Origin: Tachypleus tridentatus
Lineage: Eukaryota; Arthropoda; Merostomata; Xiphosura; Limulidae
Assembly (NCBI RefSeq): GCF_004210375.1
Contig: NC_134825.1
Span: forward strand, 41,906,348 to 41,970,347
Length of the DNA: 64,000 nt
Direction: 5' to 3'
Positions within the stretch are counted from its first letter, which is position 1. Every line of letters starts with the position of its first letter. Positions 34,501 through 49,500 of this stretch are shown here, piece by piece. Position numbers and translations under genes: made by a program. Under the pieces are notes generated by a model. The model worked only from the letters and a program-made list of their open reading frames with translations, was not told the origin of the DNA and did no database searches.

Positions 34501-37500
34501 TTTCATGCTTTTGGAAGCTAATTAATACACAGTGGGGAGTTGGAAAGTTTGTCACTATATGTTGTCTAAAACTGATCTTACTGTGTTTCACAGAGCTTGT
34601 GAAAAACAAAAAGTTACTTTTGGATAAAATTGCATAATTGTGGCCATCAAACTAAATATATACAAACTTGGAGAAATAGTTCCAAAGGATCCACATGTCT
34701 TGGGTCATCATTCTTATAAAATAAATGCACATAGTTCAGTGACAAAGACAATCCCTGGATCTTCAAAACATTCACACACACATACATATTTGTCTCCTAG
34801 TATCCCAAGAAAAATAAAATTCCACAACAGGTATTAAACATTGGGTATATAACATCAATGTCCACTGAATTATGAAAATTCATGTGACAGCATAATTCAC
34901 AAAAAACGAAATTGCACATCTTTACACAATACCATTTTAATAGGAAAGGGGTCTAGTTTTGTCATTTATCATAAGTTGAAAAATGTTACTAAAACTAGCC
35001 ATAAATGTTTCTACACTTACATATTCTAAACATAGCCACTAGTATTTCTAAATGTATTTGCTTGGGTGTCTTATCAATATTCATAACACTAACATAAAAT
35101 AAGCATCAGAATGTGATAGATGGAATACTTAAAACATTTTACAAAGATAAAAAAAATTCTCAGAAACATTAACTTTGATCAGAATGATCTATCCAGTTAA
35201 AGCAAAACTAAAACCAGCCTGGTGATACATACAGCTAATTATATCATCTTTTATTATACTGTTACTTATAAATATACTCTTCAAAACAAGAAATGCAAAA
35301 GGGATATTTTTGTTATTTTAAAGAGAAATATATGTAATAACGTTACAAGCTCAGAGTATGTGATGTTACACGTGTTAAAGCACTGATTGTCAGACCAAAA
35401 TGACAATAAAAGTTGTGCACTTTGAAAACGGAGGAAAACATCGGATTTTTCGCGAAAACGCATGCGTGTCCAATAAATTTGTTTGAGAGATCTGCATGTT
35501 CTGCAAGTGCAACATGTGCAAAATCCCTATAAAAGTGATGGTTTCTCGGTTTCCATAGCTCAGTGTTAAGCCACTAACATGCAATACAGTTACGCCAAGA
35601 CTGACTGAAGCACAACGCAACAATGCCATTGGTTGCTTGGGAAGTAGGCAATCTCGATCAGATGTTGCCAGAGCTGTGAATGTCCACCCAAGCACCATCA
35701 CAAGGCTATGGAATCGTCAGCAACAACAAGGTCTGTCTGACCGTCCACGATCTGGCAGACCTTGTGTGACCACGCCCGCACAAGATCGCTACATCCGGTT
35801 ATGTCACCTTCGAGACAGGACCACCACTGCGACGTCTACTGCCTCAACCATACCAGGGCTGTGTAGGATTTCTGATCAGACCGTACGCAACTGTCTATGA
35901 GAGTTTTAGGCCCCATGTGCAACCCATCATGGTGAACGTCAAAAATGTTTTTCAACATGACAACACCCGTCCTCACACAGCCCGACTCACCACTGTCTTC
36001 TTGAGACACCACAACATCAACGTTCTTCCCTGGCCCTCCAGATCACCAGATTTAAACCCCATTGAACATCTTTGGGATGAGTTGGACCGATGTCTGCGAC
36101 TGCGACAACCTCAACCGCAGACTCTACCTCAGCTTGCAGCAGCTTTACAGGCTGAGTCGACAGCCATTCCACAGGATGTGATTTGTCATCTCATCGCTTC
36201 CATGAGCAAGAGATGCCAAGCAGTTATTGATGCTCACGGGGGGCATACTCGTTATTGACGTTGAGTGACGTTAAACTTCAACTAGTGAGCGTGGACTTCG
36301 CCTTTGCAGACTTTGGATGTTCAGCAGTGAATGTGCAAAGTTTCACACATGTCATACAGAACTACCCAGAATAAACTTGTTAACAATTTGTCTCATATTT
36401 TGCCTTTTGCGTTTCTTTTTTTGAAGAGTATATTAGGACAAACTGTTTCATCAATTAGGTATACCCATTGTCATCAATATTTTTCACCAAAAAACCCAAT
36501 AATATCTCAAAGTCTGATCAACATAGGAGATTTAATTTAGGTTAACAAGGCCAAACAATCTCTATAAATAATGTATAACCCATCAAGCATTAAGGGGCAA
36601 GTACTACTACTAACCCCACCACACAGTATACCCTAAACTCATATTCATAACTAATTGATATAAATTCTGTAAAACCAAGCTTCACCAAAGGAACAGAAGT
36701 GCAGTCAAGGCAGTAAATATCAGTAAGTTCCTTTGTGAGCCAATCAAAATTAAGGTCATACATGGAATGAATTTATACATATTCACAGAATAAATATTGA
36801 TAAAAATCACTTAGATTAACAAATCCTAATATACAGAAAAGACAATGCGTTCTGGTAACACTATGTTCCATTCTTATTGTTTTGAATTTTGCATAAAGTT
36901 CCATGATGATTATCTGCACTAGCCATCCCTAATTTAGCAGTGTAAGACAAGAGGGAGGGCATCTAGTAATCTCTGCCCACCAACCAACTCTTAGACTAGC
37001 CTTTTACCAATGAATAGTGGGAGTGGCTGTCACATTATAATGCCCTCACAGCTGACAGGGCAAGTATATTTGGTGTGTCAGGGATTTGAACCTGCAGCCC
37101 TCAGATTGCAGGTCGAGCATCTTAACTACCTGGCCATGCCAGACCACACTATGTTCCTTAGTTATAAAAGTATAACGTAATATTTTTGTTAGTCTATGTA
37201 ACGAAAGTATAAAATGAAATATACAGACAAAAAATTTGAAAAAAAAAATATCTGTTGATTTATTAATTGAGAGTCCCTGTTGATTAAAGAGGTTTGTTTT
37301 TGTTTAAAATGTTGGTGATATAACAGAAAATAGTTTAATTGAGAAAAGACTTATGGTTAAAACTGAATCAATATTTTTACCTTTATAATAAATTGTATGC
37401 ATTTTGCTTACACTAAGTAATCTTACTATGTCTTTACTTTAAGAATATTATTCCAAAACACTAGATTTATAAGACTTCATAGCACCTCCCCTCATTGTCC

Positions 37501-40500
37501 CCTGGCACCCCACTTCACTAAAATAGCAATGGGTAGTCACTAATCAAACTACTCTATCTGGATAAATGCATTTTGGCTTTCAGAACTCCTCCTAAATTAA
37601 GAAATCAAACACGATGCGACACACAAGCTTTTATGTAGGTTAGATAAAAAGACAAAGATAAAAGTTAGAAATAATAATACTAAATATATTATGCATTCAA
37701 AGCAGCATTATAAATTAAAATGATAACAAAAAACAGAGTATATGTTACTAAACAAACAGTAGCTGCTGGCTTAAGATACTGTTGCATATTTAATGTTTGT
37801 TGAATGACATAATTGCAGTGTAATTGTATGTATATAATCAGAACATTTTTACAAACCTCCTGAAAACAATTTTATGATCAATGAAAACCCATTAAACAAC
37901 TGTAGTTAAGTAAATTTAAAGTAGTGTGGCATTTTAGTCACAATGCTATGGCACATGTAACTGTTAAGATATAGAGTGAAGTAGCAAGACATTACCAACA
38001 GTAAAGCCTTAAATTAATGTGTATGGTGAGTTAGCAAACAACAATTTATAAGTATAATGAAGCAATTTTTTAAGGGGGTGGAATATACTGTATGATTCTA
38101 CAGAAAAGTGATATAAAACAGACACACCAATTATCTGTCAAAACATGCAGCAGGATATGTGACTGATACATCAATGGTATTGGTCTCTTCAACTCTACCA
38201 ATAATCTTTCTGAACCTCATTCCAGCTGAAGGAGAAGGGCATCACATTAAATATGCCTTCACTTGACCGTTTTATATCAGATGTGAAAGAGGACTTTTCT
38301 TTTGCAGTATGATGTACAAAGGATTGGAAATACTGAGTGCCTCAACTCTACTAAACAGGTTTTGGCCACATAAGGAAAACTGGCAAGGTAGTCATAGGTA
38401 AAGGATCCACATAGTGATTTGTAATATCAGCCCACTTCGAAATTGAGGTATGACATTTATATATGTGAAGTGACCCACACTACACTCTGGTGTCACCTTA
38501 TCTCCCACTTCTCATCATAGAGGAACTCTTTGTTACAGCTTCAGCAGTTATGTTCCAATCAGTAAGGATTCTCCATGATCTACCACCCCAACAACAGGAA
38601 GCTAGTAAGAGGCAAGGGGGTCTTCCATGCTCATCTTAATGAAAGAGATTGACTTGGAGTATGCCTTCATATCCCCATTGGTCCTTTAGTACAAAAAGGT
38701 GTTTTTACTGGAGACAGTGCAACATGTGACTACAAAACCCTACTTTTAAAAACTGGTAAGCTCTAACTAGAGAAGTGGGCAGATACACAAGTCTGGTGCA
38801 GCTTGGATTGGACATTAAATGCAATACAGATACACAATGAAATATCATGGATACCTCAAGAGGTCTTGTATAACACCTGATATAACAGACGGCAGATGTA
38901 GGATCAGGGTGGGTGATATGAATGCCTTCTGTTATACTGATCCAATTTAGATTCTCAGATAAGTATATTCTAGAAGGGAAAACTAGCCACCTAGCAAGAT
39001 ACTATAATAAATTAGTTGTAGAGATAAAATAAATACACACACTTGTTGAAAGTTGACAACAAGTAGAAGTTTAAACCCCTCCAGCAACAAAATAGGTACA
39101 GAAGATAGTGATCAATAACAGTTTGTGAAGTAGTCCATATGCCAATTTAAAGAATATCTTCTATAGGATGGAAAATAGGCTGCAATTTATGTGTAAGGTG
39201 TTGAATCTGATGAGAGAAAACTCAAAAGAGTTGGCGATCATCTACCTACAGTAAAGGTTACTCATATCAAACAGCCTCCTCTCACCCACCTAGTGTGGTT
39301 GGAGACAACTTCACTACACCATGGACCACCTCATTCAACTTGAAACATCAATCAGGGAAGACTTTCTTAAGCAAGATCTCGTTTCTGTATTTTTTTACCA
39401 TGAGAATGCTTATGATACTATGTGTTGGTGTGGAAACCTCCATTCACAGTTGGTTCGACACTTTCCCGTTCTTTCTCATAGGAATTTGGAATCCCTCAGG
39501 ATTGTGTCTTGAGTGTCATACTTTTCATCATAAAGATTAATGCCATCAGTGGAAAAGTTGCAAGCAGTCTCTATGTCAACAACTTCCACATCTTGTGTCA
39601 GTCATTGAGCACAAGGTTTACGGAGCGGAAGCAACAGACTGCCCTCAGTCATTTACTAAAGTGGACCACAGCAGATGATTTTACCATTTCTTGCTTTAAA
39701 ACTGTTTGCATGTACTTCTGCTGCCAATAGGGTATTCACCCCAATTCAGAGCTTTGTCTCAGAGAAGTTGTGCTTCCTATGGTTCCTGAGGCAAAGTTCT
39801 TGGGGTTTATCTTTGACTTTAAGCTGACCTTTATTTCACACATCATGCAGCTACATGTCAAGTGTACAAGGCACTGAATATACTCTTTGTTCCCTCTTCC
39901 ACCTCTTAGGGACTGAATCAATGTTCTATGCTAAAAATCTATTGTGCCCTCATTCAACTGAAACTGGACTATTTGTATCTGGTCTGTGGCTCTGCCAGGA
40001 CCTCAGCCTTAAAGATGTTGGACCCTGTTCACCATTAGGGACTTCAGCTCTGCACAGGGCTTTCTTCACTTATCCAGTCCAGAGTTTGTACACTGAGTCT
40101 CATGAACCTTCTCTACACCTCTGCTGTTTGCAACTGTCCTTACTATATGCAGCAAAACATTGTTACTTACCACAGTATCCTACCCAGGGTTGCATTTTCC
40201 TACTTCAGTAGACCATGCTTTTTCAGAATAGATGGTTTCCTTTTGTTCTTTGTATCCAGGTGTAGTTGGTGAATTGGGTCTGTCCTTGGATGATGTCGTT
40301 GCCTCCACTAGTAAGCCCATCCCATCATGGCTTATTACCATCCCAAAATGTGACCTTTCTTTGAGTTATATGATGAAGGTGAATACTCCTGATTGGAAGT
40401 ACTGTCTTCTATGTGCTGAACATTTTTTGAACTATCCTTCCATTCCCATTTATACAGATGGCTTGAAATCGAGTAACTCTCTGGACTCTGCAATGGTTTG

Positions 40501-43500
40501 TTGTGGTTCAGTAGGTTTACACAGGATCCCCTCTACATTTTCTGTTTTCACTGTTGAACTGTACACCATTTCTCATGCCCTAAATCACATCGAAGCTATT
40601 CAATACACAAACTGTACTATTTATACCTATTCGTTTACCTCTCCACTTGCCTTGGAATCACTTCACATTCGGTCTCATCCTGTTCTCATTGATATTTAAA
40701 ACTGACTGGCTCACTTCTCTTTATCATCCATTCCTATCCAGTTTTTCTTGATACCTGGCCACCTAGGTATTCATGGGTACAAGCTTGCTGACACAGCAGC
40801 TAAGTCTGTCTGCTCTAGTGCTATTACGGTTGTGACTGTCCCATACATGGACTATGGTATTCACTTGTCCAAGTGAATCTTACCATTCTAATAGAGATAG
40901 AATCTACAAACCAGAATGTAAAGATGTGGCACAAACTGTTGTGACTGAATGTTTAAGATCATGTAAGAAAACTGGAGAAGATTGGTCACAGTTTGGAGAA
41001 TTCTACCAGGGAATGGTTAGGGAAAGCCAGTAGTTCATGCAGAAATGAAATCATACAGAGCTAATGCTATTCTGAATGGAAGTGCACAAAATTATAAAAT
41101 GCAACCTCTGTAGAAAAATTGGAGAAAATATCATGAAGGTTGGCAATCCAGATGTGAAAAAAGGAGTCTGACATTAAATCACTTATGATTATCCATGGGC
41201 TTGATTGGAAAGACCAACAGAGAAAGAGAGAAATTGTCCATCCAAAAATGTGGAATGACCAAGAAAAGACTAATGAATGAAAGGTTGAAAATCAAATACC
41301 AGTTGCCAGTTTTTATGAGGACAATAGAGAGGCAAAAGTAATAACCCTTGATAGCTTAATTCTTCAACAAATCTGTGTTCCCTCCAAACATTGAAGGCAA
41401 GCCTGATTGGATGAGTGTTGAAAACCAACAGAGTGGGAAAGAACAAAAATGGAGGAAAAATCTGAAGAGAAAGACTATGTGAAAAAATTTTAATATCTGA
41501 TTTATTATCAGAGAAATGTGTCCCTACAATGATAAATCAAGACAAATGGGCTCACACAGGTGGTCTAAAACCAACTGGATGACCACCAGCAATTAAGCTG
41601 GCACATGAGATTTTTGATGAAAGAGGTGGTAAGTCAGAACACAGCAACAAAACAGGAAGCAGAAGAAGGACCAGGGCAAAGGACAGAAATGGGAGGCTGA
41701 AGATGGAGCAAGTGAAAAAATAGGGAAGTAAGGAAAGACTGATAGCAGGCACTTTCAGTTCATGATTCAAGGGAAATAGAGCCACTACACAAAACCAGTG
41801 GAAGAAGAAAATGAACAAAAGAAAGGTTCTGGAGAAAGGGAGATGGACCTTATTAAATAGGGTATCTTTTTCCAAGAGGTCAAAACAACAAAAAAACCAA
41901 ACAAGATGAAAATTGGCAAATGATGTGGAACATGCCAATGTAGAGAAGAAGAGCCTTCTCATGTCATTACAAAAGTCAGACACTTCTAGCATAAGGTAAA
42001 AGAAAAAGAGAAGTAAGAAGGCTCAAAGTCAGGCACTATACAGGTAAGTGGCTGATAATATATCCACCTCCAAAACCTGCAAGAGAGGATCCAAAGACTG
42101 GGTGTCAAATTTGAGTGATCATAAGCAAAATCATAAGAATCAATCAAGTAATGGAAACAAGCCTACAAAGTTGAGGGAATGAAGTTGATCTGGAAAAAAA
42201 ATAGCATGTATAGAAATGTCTGAGGAGGGGGAAACAAATTATGAGTGGCATGGTTATGAGTGTTTGTATGTTAAATTACATATAGCTTGAAGCTACAGAA
42301 ATGTTCCCAGATGGGAAGATATCAAATAATGTTTAGTTAGGTTTAGTGAAGACAGTAGGTGACTGCAAAATATTCTGATGACTTAAGTTCTTATTTATTG
42401 AATAACATTTTTTTATATTTATGATATTTAAACAAACATTAATAAATTGACTACTTAATAATTTTTAATTGCAGTCATGATGTTTTTAAAAAACCAAAAC
42501 ATACTGGTGATAATTTAGCTGATTACCAATTTATATGATTTACACCAACATCAAATTACTGCATGTTTTAAAAACAAACTAGAATGCTCAACTTTACATT
42601 AGTAATTTTCTAATTATCTTTCAAAAATTCTGCAAAAGTAGATCGTTTTTAAACACCTGCCACAAGTTAACTCAGCATCTTTTAGTACTGAGACCTAGAT
42701 GGTCAACAAGAGGGTCATTCCAAAACCAGCAATTTGGGGTTATGTCGAAAGATCTTGATGAATGAAACTCAGCAGAACTTCTAAAACAATATAAGAATAG
42801 AAATATGGAATTATGAAATCTACATAGATTATATGGTACCATGCCACCCAATATACCATCCTTATATTTACTCTTCATTGCAGAAATGGCATTTTTAATT
42901 TGAATCACTAGAAAACTCATTTTGTACTGCATTATGCATTTACTTCAATACTGCATCTTTGGGCTTTAGTGTCCTATTAATTTATTGAAACTAATGACTT
43001 CTTATATGAGATTCCAATCACCTTTTTGAAGATAATGACACTATTGTGTCCCTTGTTTTATGTTTTGCCTTCAAAGGAGTAATCAATTGCAAAATATCCA
43101 ATTCAGCTGCTATGTCACGTCTTCAAATAAGTTTTTCCCTCATCATATCTAGACCTATGGTTTAGCTAAATTACTAAAATGACACCATCACATTCATAAC
43201 ACACCTAGAATATTTCAATCACGTTTCATTTTAATTTGCATTTTCAAATTAACTTCTCCATGTTGGCTTTTACGGTCTCAGATCAGGTTACAGGTCTGTT
43301 CTAGCAACCTGGGCCTCAGAAATAATACCAAACATCATTTTTTTTGTCTAATAAAAACAACCTAAACCCTTCCAGAATATCTGATGTTTTTGGATCCACA
43401 TCGAGATACTATGCTGGCTAGTGTGGCAGGTGTTAAGCAATCTTATATGAAAATAATGGTTGTTTTCTGTGGGTTTTTTTTAAGTCATTTCATGTGAATG

Positions 43501-46500
43501 TAACCGATTAGTTGAATGCAATCAATTAAAGATGGTTAACTGATTAGGAAATTCCACAGATTGCCCAATTCTACCTGAGTGACTTTGGGTGTATTTTGGC
43601 CCCTTTTGATCAAAAGATGATTATATCACATAAATAAAGATATCCCATTAGGTCACCCATCAAATATGTTCTGCTGGTTTCATTTGGGCAGAGATACATA
43701 CCAAGTAAAAGATGACACCCTGAAATTAAGAGTCTTGAAAATAAGAGAGGGTGAAGAGACTAATGGTGCCGATAATTTTATATATATAATATTAGTAACT
43801 TGAACCTATATTAACAGTATTCATAGTTTAAAGTAACATACACACATGCATATGTGTATAGAGTTGTAATTGTATAGGGTTTACACATATACAAACTGAT
43901 GATCTTACATTTAACTTGTAGTTGTGTTACTTACTCTAATAGTTGTAGTATTTCTCCTTTCATATCGACAATCACAACGAGGACAAAATTCTTTCTCTTT
44001 ACCTCTGACATCTTCAGCTGCCTGTGGTAAAACAACTCCATAACAGGTGCTATGCGATAATAAATGAGAATACAGAATTACATTTTAGTTGGTAAAGTTA
44101 GCCAATACCTGTTTGTATCTGGAAGTTAAAACTGCATGTGTTTAGACCTATACACAGTGTTTTTATGTACGGTGTGCTGGATAAAAGAATATATATTTTT
44201 AATGGCACACATTACAAACAGCAGCATTCTCAGCTAACCAATGTTCTTAATAAAGAATTAAATACTAAAATTACAAAATTTGCAGAGTACTGTTAATGCA
44301 TAAAATAAAGATAGATATGTAACTTAAAGCACATTTAAGTACATATCATACAGTGTAGGACAAAACTGAATAACTTAGAACACAAACTACATGCAACAGT
44401 GTACAATTTAACACAATTAAAAAATAAGTACAAAGGCTACTGATATACATGTAATTCATTTGTTTAGTGTAATATCAACCATGATAAAAAAGTTAACAAA
44501 GGATCCCAATAAAAATTCAAGTAAATTTCAATACTGTAACCCCTATCTGAAGGCTTACTGTAATGTAATGTAATTATGAGATTATATACTTTTTTTTAAA
44601 GTTCAGTATCATTATGCTAATATGAGATACTCTGTGTTCATTTTAAAAGTTGAAGGTTTAAGTTACTGCTAACATTCAGTTTCCATACATTTCACCAGCC
44701 ATATGAATACATACAAGAGAAAAACATTAGTGTAGAAAATATAAAATGAACTAAAGATTGTACAAGAAAACTCTTCCACAGTGGAAGAACATGTATTATC
44801 TTTACACTTACCAATCTTTAGGAAGTACATTAGCTATGTACAACTTTCTCTCAGTTTTGCTTCCATTGACAACTTCAGTACTTGGGCATATGCATTTACA
44901 CCGTACATCACTGTACAAACTCTGTAAACAAATGTTTATCTGTAGTAGGGCTGTCGAAACATTAAGTATTGGCAAAGATTTAGCAGAAAAACATCATACC
45001 TCCCTCAAAAAAAGATACTTCCACAATCATACACCAAATAAATTTCAGTATTTCATATGGCCTTACCATATGGTTTTATCTACTAGGAAACAGGATTACC
45101 ATCAATTTTACAGAAAACCTCAACTGTTACTCCAACACTTCTTTTTAGAAGAAAAAACATTTTACATTTGATACCTTTTCCTTCCTGTAGCCATACTGGA
45201 ATTTATTATATTTTATATTAATTAAGCATACATAAAGATATAAAATGAGCCAAATTAATACAGCACCTTCATAATATGATGACATCTATGTTGCTATTAC
45301 TACTGTTTTTCTCATAAAGAAACTATTTATAACACAAAATGAATACTTTAGAAAGCTCCATTCATCATTTTACCAATTAATGCGTGCATGTCTGTGTATT
45401 AAATAATACGTATAATCGGACAACATGACCAAACATTATTGTTTTGCCATAATGTGTATGACCAATTAACTGAGACCATTGATCATATTAATAAGTGTCA
45501 TGAAAATAATCAGCTAATCAAAATTAATGTTTCTAATTCTCTCTCAACTAACCACACAATCTCAGTATTGCCATTATTATTTCTCATCATTTTAGATTAA
45601 TTTGAAATTACTTAGCTAAATCAGTCCCATGACTCATCTAATGATTTCATTCTTATGTGTTCAACTAATCACACATGGAAGATAGTACTTTATGCAAAGG
45701 TTATGGAATATATTATTAAAATACTGAATCAGATATATGCCTTTTTCATTTTTGCTATAAACGTCTTGCAAACAATAATGAAATTACACTCCAGTCATTG
45801 AATTGCATGCTAAATAAACATAAAATGTCATGAGAAAATACACTCAAGCACAATTACAAAATTCTCATACACTGCAAATATTACACACTACAACCATACC
45901 CATCGTAACTTGCTATAAAACTGACTGTCTTAATAAAAATTGTTTTCAAAATTTAAAGGAAGTTAACATTTACGATTCTATATTGGCTTTGTCCAACACT
46001 ACTAGATATGGGCTAACAAGAACAGAAGACATAAGTGCCAGGGTAAAATGGTGAGAAGTGTGAGAAAATGGAGGTATGTACCTATCAGACATACATTTTT
46101 AGTACAGGAAAATTATAACTTCCAATACTGAACTTACCTTTTACCACAAGATTAGCTAGATCTCACATTGAATAGGAAGTGGGACAGGTGCAAGAGAATG
46201 ATAGATGCAACCCATAGAAGTGTCCAAAGCATACCCATGGAAATAAGAGAGTCGGATCCATAAGTCTAATAAATTATGCAATTGTACAGGGGGAATAACA
46301 TAAAAGAATCTGTTGGAACAATCCTAGCTGAAGGCATTAGCATAAGAGAAAAAACACCAGTATAAAATGGGGATCTAACAACCAATCTGCTGGATAAATT
46401 TTGTTGGGGTGGGAAATACAATCCATCACTAAACTAAAAACACTTGGAACATGACAAGTATTGAGATTAAAGAGAGAAGTGTGAGCCCCACATAGGAGAT

Positions 46501-49500
46501 TCAATATTCTAAGACAGAGATCTTAACTGGGTGTCCCCTTGGTGACTGATATATACTAGCACTGCAAACATATCACAATGAATCATTGCCTGGCAATGTC
46601 TGGCAAGATGAACAAAGTGAATCAAAGCTTAACAGGCTGCAAGAAGCTTGAGGATGTTGATACAATAGGACATGTTGCTGACAGACCAAAGCCTCTTCGT
46701 GACTGACCTTAAAGAATGGATCTACGAACAAATTCAAAGCCAAATGAGGAGGAGGAAGAAGAATGCTAGCTGATGTATGGGCCTTGTTTAAACACCAAAA
46801 CAGGTCATCCATCACGGTATAAGGAAAGATAACAGGAGCTGCCAAAGGATTCCAAGAAAGGATCCATTAATCTTGAAGAGCCTGCTAAAGGGATAACATA
46901 TTTGCATAACCAAGAGAGAAAACTGACATCTTTGAAGACCACATCCCCAAATGCAATAGAATCTTCTGAACACAAAGTGGATGAGCTGAAAGGGTGTAGC
47001 AACCTGACAATTCCATGGAACAAAGTTGTAGAAGAAAAGGTTGAGTTTGACTGAGATGAGTGCTGAAATAGACACCTAAATGGACAAAATACTGAATAGG
47101 ATAAAGGAAAAATTCACCATCCTACCCAAGCAACCACTTTGAGGAGCTGATGAGTGTGGATGGCTGGTTCCAGTTCAGAATGAGTCAGTAATCCATGTAA
47201 TGGTAGAATCACAGCCCCAGAACGTCATCATGGTGAGAAAAAGTTCTGACCAAACAAAAAAAACCACAAGGGCTAAAGGAAGCCCAAAGAGTAGATTGGG
47301 GACGACAGGAAACTGGAACAGATGCCATACTGTGCTCCAAATGAGACAAACAGGCTACAAGATTGAAAAGGGTAGACTATTGTTGTACTCATGCAACTTG
47401 CAACTCCAATGGTTTGGGGGATCATGTCAAATAAATAAAAATGCAAAAATGGAGCCACATGTAAACCCTGGATATAAGATAATGATAAATGGACAAGAGT
47501 GAGGTTTGCACCATATCCTAGAGGGTCCAAACAATGGAGAAGTCATGCATGCAAAGTCAGAGTCAAAGGTAATGAATGAGCCAGCGTGGAAGGACGAAGG
47601 GAAAGAACTCACCAAAAAACCCCTCAGGATTTTGGTGGAGATCCTCAGATAGGAGATGGATGGTAAAGAGATACTGTAAAAGAGTTTAGAGTAAGACAAA
47701 GGCAGGATAATATGGCATAGGTCAAAGCTACAGATGATTTGGAGCCACCTCCCAAAGAAAAAGCAGAACAGTTGTTGGTCTAGAAAAGGACAGGACAGCC
47801 AGCATGATGCAAAAGCAAATTGATCCAAAGCTCATAACGGATAAATCATGCTAATTCTGTCATTTAATTGTGAGGCAGATTGGTCACCACATACTTGAAT
47901 AGTTTTAAAGGGAGAAGAACCAAACATGGTTGTGAAGGTTGGTCAGGTTACAAGGAATGGCACATTTCACAGGAAATACAGGCAAGGGATAAAATATCAC
48001 ACATCTAAGAATTGAAATCTAAAAATATCATAGTAAGCCTAAGTGAATCCTCAAGAGGGGCATGACAAAATCAGATGGCAGAAATAGGCAATCAAACTGT
48101 TTTATAGAACTAAGCAACTACTAGTCTCACAACTATTTTTGGCCATCTCCAGTTCTGTTAAACAAAACTAGCCTGTTACAGTTATCTTATTTTCTCTTTC
48201 ACATTATTTCTTTTTATTCAATTGGGCAATCCTTTTAAGTAGAAGTACAAGGTGATGTTTCTGACAGAGCGGATGTTATTAAATTTAGGTGTACTGACTC
48301 ATGAAATATCAAGAAAAGTATAAAATGAATATCATAGTTCTGATTGTTGTCATTCTTACAATTCTGTTTCAAAAGGAGGGTGTCAATTTTGTTGGATTAG
48401 GCACAAACAGTGCTTAATTTACATACACATGAAAACAGCTGCTAATAATATTTTTAATGTTCCCTTGGTGACTATTTTAGTCACAGTCCAGAACTTTATA
48501 AATTAAAAAATAGTAGTAGTTTTACTTTGTAGTTCTATTAAATAATTTCATGATCTGAACCAACATCTGTCATGATCTTTCATTTGATGAAATGCTTGAA
48601 CCAAAGTGATAATGTTCATTTCTTTAAAATATCTACTGTACTCGCTTGAAGGTTACACAATTGTTATAGTATGTGTACATGTAAAAGCATGGTCCATAAC
48701 AACAAAACCAGCATTTATCAGCAACAAATTTCTGAAATACAACTTTACATTAAGTTAAAATGAATGGCTTGTCTTTATTCTCTATCAAAACATTAATATA
48801 AAATCTTATTTTGAATAGGTTTTCAGTAGCAACTGAAAGCTCTGCCACAATTATAAAGTTTCAAATGGTGATATAAATGAAAGTTGTATATAGGCAAGTA
48901 ACTTGGAATAATATGAAAGGGCTATAATTTAAATTTATTTATACTTTGCAATGAAATTTGTATTGCTTGCCTTTTACTTAACACCTGAAACTTTAAAAAA
49001 AGTTTAAAAGGATAATTACTAGAGCTGGACAATTTGTGAAATCTGCTAATGAATTATCTCAAAAATTAATATATTATTAGATTCTGTGAGACTTAGATAG
49101 TTGGAATAAGTGAAAGCAGTTATAAACAAAACCATATTTTGATTAGTTGATTGTTTCATAACATTAATTGATTTAATTTCAATTAATCACTCATTTTACA
49201 GTATTCTAGTCAATGTAACCTATTTTCACAAGAAAGAGTACTCAGTGGAGCTTTAAATTTACTGACACATGGATCTGATGTATAGTGACAGATTTACTGT
49301 AACATCAACAATTCCTTACGTTTCCAAGCAGTAATACTGAGCCTTGTGAACCATTAAATACAGTAAGTTTTGAATTGGTTAAAATTCTGTATCTGCAATG
49401 TTAATAAATAAATAAATGAACCTTTTTACTTCCTCAAAAATATAAGTGACAATAATAAATTAATATTATCTATATTATCATGCTTAATGGCTCCAGAATA

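Larger units (their letters stand above)
32036..43934 (-). other. TMEM9: Intron 3 of the TMEM9-family gene (11.9 kb)
   Basis: GT-AG intron holding a GT microsatellite, a Tc1-like element, a family A SINE and the 3' half of a Jockey LINE. 32036-35274 and 37145-39274 are otherwise unassigned AT-rich DNA. 40881-42300 is purine-rich on the plus strand and shows minus-strand open frames that look like composition artefacts. Confidence 0.8.

Noticed and set aside
41552-41992. 146-codon minus-strand open frame, Phe/Leu/Ser-rich
   Set aside because: Arises from GA-rich plus-strand sequence; no domain, no splice or promoter context.
44758-45171. 137-codon plus-strand open frame
   Set aside because: It is antisense to exon 2 of the TMEM9-family gene, whose phase-matched splice sites and conserved Cys motif are far stronger evidence.
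46573-47828. Overlapping minus-strand open frames of 72-133 codons
   Set aside because: Same composition artefact in a purine-rich block; frames overlap each other and show no recognisable protein.
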